From Chloroflexota bacterium (lineage in GTDB: Bacteria > Chloroflexota > Anaerolineae > Caldilineales > Caldilineaceae), in the NCBI GenBank assembly GCA_003577005.1, contig QEUW01000063.1, positions 1 to 28,575 on the forward strand: a stretch of 28,575 bases of DNA, written 5' to 3'. Position 1 is the first letter of the stretch; every line of letters begins with the position of its first letter. The position numbers and the translations under genes are program-made. The notes under the pieces are model-generated. The model saw only the letters and a list, made by a program, of their open reading frames with translations, was not told where the DNA came from and did no database searches. Positions 25,147-28,575 of this stretch are shown here, in pieces.

Positions 25147-25214
25147 GTCGGCCATCGCCTCCGGCATGACAACCCAGGGTAACGATGTTTGTCACGCCGG
25201 AGGCGATGGCCGAC
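25147..25214. repeat. 26-bp inverted repeat downstream of the cassette
   Basis: Arms 25147-25172 and 25189-25214 (core GGCCATCGCCTCCGGC) pair at 25 of 26 positions around a 16-base loop. Weaker pairing continues outward to about 25122 and 25228. It could end transcription of the CHAT/STAND operon, though no U-run follows, or be another mobile palindrome. Confidence 0.85.
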
Positions 25215-25241
25215 GCACTACGCAATACCGAAAAACCTAAT

Positions 25242-25350
25242 TGTACGGACAAACCAAGTTAGGCGATATCATTCAGGTGCGATGCACTTGACAAAGTGCG
25301 TTGCACCTCCTGACGAGCAACCTAACTTGTCTTGTCAGTATGTCAGTACA
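25242..25350. mobile_element. MITE-like element, copy B (109 bp, 6-bp target duplication CCTAAT)
   Basis: The left end reads TGTACGGACAAACCAAG, and the right end is its approximate complement, finishing in CAGTACA. The right arm has an 8-base duplication (TACTGACA twice when read inward). CCTAAT lies directly outside both ends, a clean 6-bp target duplication. The centre (25275-25308) is the same hairpin as in copy A, with one extra C in the loop. There is no coding capacity. Confidence 0.75.
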
Positions 25351-25409
25351 CCTAATTTCTAGAGTAGTGAGTCCGCAGGCGATGCTATCCACGTCGAAGA
25401 GGGGCCATC

Positions 25410-27491
25410 ATGCACCAAAGACCGGGTTCGAGATACAGCACCGTTGCAGCAGCCGTGCTCTTGTTTGCCCTTTGCATCTGGCTCTCTACGATGGTTGCTA
25501 CCGGCCAGGACGGCGCGGCTGGACCCGGGGCACCTGAGGATGGAACACTTACCGCCGAGCCGACGCTGGTTACGCCGACCGAGGCCGACACACCTACCGA
25601 TATTCCTACTGAAGTCACCCCGACCGAGGCCGACACGCCCACCGATATTCCTACTGAAGCCACGTTGCCACCGACGGCGCCCACTGTTGAAGAGACACCG
25701 ACCAATCCGCCAATACCAGAGACGGTTACACCGGGTCAAACCGAGCCAGCCACCTTTACACCGACACCAAAGCGCAAAGATGCTACAGCCACTGAGATGT
25801 CGCTCACCCGTGTCATCGGCACCTTTACTACTACTCCAGCTATAGCACCTCCAATTCTGCCGCCCCCTACCACACCGCCGGCCACGTTTACACCATCCAA
25901 CGGCAGACCCAATCAACCCAGGCGGACACCGACACCCTATCCGTTGCCGCCGGAAATACCGCCGCCCTCACCACCGCCGGCAACGCTGGCCGCGGTGCCA
26001 GCGGTGCCCTGCACGGGGCGCTTCATTCCTTACGACCTCCCGCATGTAACGGCGTCTGAGAGCGGGGGTGTGGAGCCATTCGAAGCGCTTGGCGCGGGGG
26101 TGGCCGTGGCCGATCTGGACGGCGACGGGGACCTCGACATTGTATTGGGCGGCCACAGCGGAAGGGATTCGCTCTTGTGGAACGAGGGCCGGCTGCGTTT
26201 CCGCTGGGAAGCCTTTGGCAGCGGCGGCACGCGTGCGGTCAATGCGGTGGATGTGGATGGCGATGGCTGGCTCGATATCGTCCTTACCCGGCATGACGGC
26301 GCAGTGGATTTCTGGCGCAGCCAAGGCCAAGCCGCAGTGGATCGTAATCAGATCGGCCACACGGCGCAATTTGTCCGCCAACCGCTGCCCGGCGTCAACA
26401 GCCCTGCCTTTGCTATGGCCTGGGCCGATCTCGACCTTGACGGCGACCTCGATCTGGTGACAGCATCTAACGCAACCGCCCCAACAGAAACGCCTGGCAA
26501 CGGAACAGGGGAAAGTGCCGGCGGCATCATTGTCTACGAAAACAGTGATCTCATCTTCACACCCACCCTTATCGCCACCACGACTGTGGCGCTGGCAATC
26601 GCGCTCTTCGATCTCGACGACGATGGCCGGCTCGACCTCATCGTCGGCAATGAGGAAGACTTGCCTGATCAGGTCTGGCTAAACCAGGATGGCGCTTGGC
26701 TCGCCGCTTCCCCACTGGAGCCCCAAAGCGCAGTTAGTGCTGGCTTCGACTGGGGCGACCTGGACAACGATGGGGCGTATGAACTCTTTGCCACAGGGCG
26801 CCAGACCGGAGACAACGCGGGAGCAGGCCAGAACAGCGGCAACAGACTATTCGTCCGCACCGCACCGGCAGCCTATGCGGATCAGGCCGCAGCCTGGGGC
26901 ATCGCCGCCACAGGCTGGAGTTGGTCGGGCCAGTTTGGCGACTTTGAAAATGATGGCTATCTCGACCTTTATGCGGTCAACGGGATGATCGACGCCACGC
27001 GCTTTCCCGATCTGCCCAGCAACGAACTCGTGGAGGAAAACCAGGCCTTCCACAACAGTGACGGCACCGGCTTTGTTCCCATGCCGGCCTGGGGTTTGGG
27101 CAGCACCCGCAGCGGCCGCGGCATGGTCGTCGCCGACCTGGACAACGATGGCGACCTCGATATTGTGGTCAATAATTTGCGCATGCCCGCACAACTCTTT
27201 GAAAATCGGCTCTGCCGCGAGGACTGGATCGAGGTGGATCTGTTCTGGCCGCAAAGCGCCAACACCCGTGGCGTCGGCGCACAGATCACCCTCTTGACCG
27301 GCGATACCACCTATCGGCGGGATGTGCGCGTTGCCACCGGTTACTTGTCGGGTGGCCCGCCGCGCGTCCACATTGGGTTCCCTAGGGGCACGCAGTTGCA
27401 GGCCCTGGAGGTGCGCTGGCCCGACGGTGTGTTGACGGTCATCGACGAACTCGAACCAAATACATTTATCGAGGTGCGACGCACCGAGTAA
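25410..27491 (+). CDS. secreted FG-GAP/VCBS-repeat protein with ASPIC/UnbV-like end (CRTAC1-like)
   Basis: The product is 693 residues. A signal peptide or anchor lies at residues 10-32 (STVAAAVLLFALCIWLSTMV). Residues 45-190 are a Thr/Pro-rich linker, with a duplicated 15-residue unit, that probably spans the cell wall. Residues 205-600 hold FG-GAP-type Ca-binding motifs (ADLDGDGDLDIV, VDVDGDGWLDIV, ADLDLDGDLDLV, FDLDDDGRLDLI, GDLDNDGAYELF, GDFENDGYLDLY, ADLDNDGDLDIV), which form a beta-propeller. The C-terminal 100 residues match the ASPIC/UnbV domain (RGVGAQITLLTGDTTYRRDV, then VHIGFP and LEVRWPDGVLTVI). Such proteins are surface or secreted; their ligands are mostly unknown. The ATG has GAGGGG about 6 bases upstream. 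Confidence 0.9.
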   Translation: MHQRPGSRYSTVAAAVLLFALCIWLSTMVATGQDGAAGPGAPEDGTLTAEPTLVTPTEADTPTDIPTEVTPTEADTPTDIPTEATLPPTAPTVEETPTNPPIPETVTPGQTEPATFTPTPKRKDATATEMSLTRVIGTFTTTPAIAPPILPPPTTPPATFTPSNGRPNQPRRTPTPYPLPPEIPPPSPPPATLAAVPAVPCTGRFIPYDLPHVTASESGGVEPFEALGAGVAVADLDGDGDLDIVLGGHSGRDSLLWNEGRLRFRWEAFGSGGTRAVNAVDVDGDGWLDIVLTRHDGAVDFWRSQGQAAVDRNQIGHTAQFVRQPLPGVNSPAFAMAWADLDLDGDLDLVTASNATAPTETPGNGTGESAGGIIVYENSDLIFTPTLIATTTVALAIALFDLDDDGRLDLIVGNEEDLPDQVWLNQDGAWLAASPLEPQSAVSAGFDWGDLDNDGAYELFATGRQTGDNAGAGQNSGNRLFVRTAPAAYADQAAAWGIAATGWSWSGQFGDFENDGYLDLYAVNGMIDATRFPDLPSNELVEENQAFHNSDGTGFVPMPAWGLGSTRSGRGMVVADLDNDGDLDIVVNNLRMPAQLFENRLCREDWIEVDLFWPQSANTRGVGAQITLLTGDTTYRRDVRVATGYLSGGPPRVHIGFPRGTQLQALEVRWPDGVLTVIDELEPNTFIEVRRTE
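25575..25664 (+). repeat. two tandem 45-bp units in the Thr/Pro linker
   Basis: A 45-base unit coding PTEADTPTDIPTE plus two residues occurs twice in a row (25575-25619, 25620-25664) with only a few base differences. It keeps the frame, so copy-number change would alter linker length without breaking the protein. Confidence 0.85.
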
Positions 27492-27509
27492 GAGACGACA
27501 CGGTATTGC

Positions 27510-28349
27510 ATGGTTCATCAACTGCTCCCTGGTATCTTTACGGCTGACCATCGCGTGGCGGAAGGCAAGAACGGTATCATCATTGGCCGGCGGCGGGCTG
27601 TTGCCATCGACACCGGCAACGACCGTGACGAAGGCCAGGCACTGGCAGATTTCATCTGCAGCCAGGGCCATACAGCAGATTGGCTGATCCTCACTCATGG
27701 GCACGGTGACCACATCCTGGGTGGATCGGCTTTTGCCCGGGCCGAGGTCTTCTCCCATGTCTGCACGCCTGCCGTCATCGCTGAAGAGGTGGAGCAACTG
27801 GCGGCGCGCAGCGGCGAATCGATGGATGCTGTCTCCGCCCGCGTGGCCCGGCCCACTATCACCTTCGATGGCGAGCTTTGCCTGGACCTGGGTGACCGCC
27901 AGCTTCTGCTCTTCCCCACACCCGGCCACAGCCCCGACGGCATCAGCATCTATCTGCCGGCAGAACGGCTACTCTTCGCCGGAGATACAGTGGCCACGGG
28001 CATTGCACCGGCCATTTCCGCCGGAGACAGCCAGGCGCTGGGCGCTTCTCTTCAACGGTTGCGCACCCTGGAGATCGATGTGCTGGTGGCGGGTCACGGC
28101 CCTGTACTCTATGGCCAGGAGCGCGTGCATGATTGGTTGGGTTGGGTGCTTTCTTACTTGGAGGGAGTGCGGAAGGCAGTTCAGGCGGGTCTGGCGCGCG
28201 GTGACGAACCCGCTGCGCTAGCGGCCAGCATCGACTATGCCAGCCACATTGGCGACCGCCTGCCCGCCGACCGCCACGGCATGGCCCGCCGCCATCGTCT
28301 GGCCGTGGAGAAGATCATTGCCGAAGAGCAGGCGCAAAGGGGGGCATAA
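27510..28349 (+). CDS. metallo-beta-lactamase-fold hydrolase
   Basis: The product is 279 residues. The metal-binding motif THGHGDH gives His63, His65, Asp67 and His68. Further ligands are in PTPGHSPDGISIY (His), FAGDTV (Asp) and VAGHGPV (His). This is a complete two-metal set, as in glyoxalase II- and lactonase-like relatives. The substrate is unknown; likely reactions are thioester, lactone or phosphoester hydrolysis in the cytoplasm (no signal peptide). The C-terminal 70 residues are helical. It lies 18 bases after the FG-GAP gene and 2 bases before the oxidoreductase gene. The tight second junction suggests a shared pathway with the oxidoreductase. The start has no strong ribosome site. 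Confidence 0.88.
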   Translation: MVHQLLPGIFTADHRVAEGKNGIIIGRRRAVAIDTGNDRDEGQALADFICSQGHTADWLILTHGHGDHILGGSAFARAEVFSHVCTPAVIAEEVEQLAARSGESMDAVSARVARPTITFDGELCLDLGDRQLLLFPTPGHSPDGISIYLPAERLLFAGDTVATGIAPAISAGDSQALGASLQRLRTLEIDVLVAGHGPVLYGQERVHDWLGWVLSYLEGVRKAVQAGLARGDEPAALAASIDYASHIGDRLPADRHGMARRHRLAVEKIIAEEQAQRGA

Positions 28350-28351
28350 TC

Positions 28352-28575
28352 ATGCTGCGCATCGCTGTGGTTGGGGTGGGCTGGGCTGGTCGCCACCATG
28401 TGGAGGCCATTCGCGAGTTGGACCGCAAGTTGAGAGTCACTGCCCTGGTCGATAACGACACCGACCACCTGCGCATACAGGCCGCCGAACTTGCCATCGA
28501 CCAGACCTACAGCGATTACGAAGCGGCTCTGGCCGACCCTGCTATCGATGCCGTCTCGCTCTGTACGCCGCACGC
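28352..28575 (+). CDS. Gfo/Idh/MocA-family oxidoreductase, N-terminal part
   Basis: Only the first 74 residues are in the window; the gene continues past the right edge. MLRIAVVGVGWAGRHHVEAI is the NAD(P)-binding Rossmann start (GxGxxG as GVGWAG). ALVDNDTDHL then ends strand 2, and AIDAVSLCTPHA is the typical segment that precedes the conserved catalytic region in this family. Members oxidise or reduce sugars, inositols and similar polyols. The ATG has AAGGGGGG about 7 bases upstream and lies 2 bases after the MBL-hydrolase stop, so the two are probably cotranscribed. Confidence 0.9.
   Translation, partial: MLRIAVVGVGWAGRHHVEAIRELDRKLRVTALVDNDTDHLRIQAAELAIDQTYSDYEAALADPAIDAVSLCTPH

Noticed and set aside
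15143..25350. CRISPR array from the three similar hairpins
   Set aside because: The copies are kilobases apart, not regularly spaced, and are palindromic elements without spacers or cas genes.

Overview
The window looks like a chromosomal piece of a GC-rich, monoderm-like bacterium, most likely a member of the Chloroflexota (Anaerolineae/Caldilineae type). This is inferred from gene content and not from a marker phylogeny. The pointers are a baseplate-J-like membrane protein lodged between alaS and ruvX, a secreted FG-GAP protein with a Thr/Pro-rich linker, giant CHAT/STAND/WD40 proteins, and many short palindromic elements in the intergenic gaps. I saw no rRNA, tRNA, CRISPR array or intact insertion sequence.

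Layout. (1) 1-4100: the 3' part of a frameshifted membrane-protein gene (+), a long flotillin-like SPFH/coiled-coil gene (-), and a divergent AraC-HTH/O6-alkylguanine alkyltransferase fusion (+). (2) 4065-13565: a minus-strand block, read from right to left as alaS, baseplate-J-like membrane protein, ruvX, mltG, a periplasmic-binding-like lipoprotein, a GT4 glycosyltransferase and ctaG. The alaS-ruvX-mltG core is a common bacterial neighbourhood; the lipoprotein and the J-like protein are the less ordinary parts. (3) 13895-19019: plus-strand metabolic and regulatory genes, namely an enolase-superfamily sugar-acid dehydratase, a beta-lactamase-fold serine hydrolase, rmlA, a CarD-family regulator with a near-consensus promoter, and a short-chain dehydrogenase. 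(4) 19082-25016: a two-gene cassette with an 8-base overlap. It encodes a CHAT caspase-like protease fused to a SIR2_2 domain, followed by a 1263-residue nSTAND NTPase with one membrane segment and about 14 WD40 repeats. (5) 25410-28575: a secreted FG-GAP/ASPIC-UnbV protein, an MBL-fold hydrolase and the start of a Gfo/Idh/MocA oxidoreductase.

The most interesting item is the CHAT-SIR2 plus nSTAND-TM-WD40 pair. It has the logic of a biological-conflict (defence or cell-suicide) system: a WD40/STAND sensor-switch translated together with an effector carrying two potentially lethal domains. The second notable item is a family of small palindromic elements. Two copies of about 100 bp have terminal inverted repeats beginning TGTA, apparent 6-bp target duplications (TCTACA and CCTAAT), and an identical type of inner hairpin. 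That hairpin also occurs alone at 15143-15175. Several other palindromes occupy gaps between genes, notably the two convergent gaps at 561-637 and 3962-4055.
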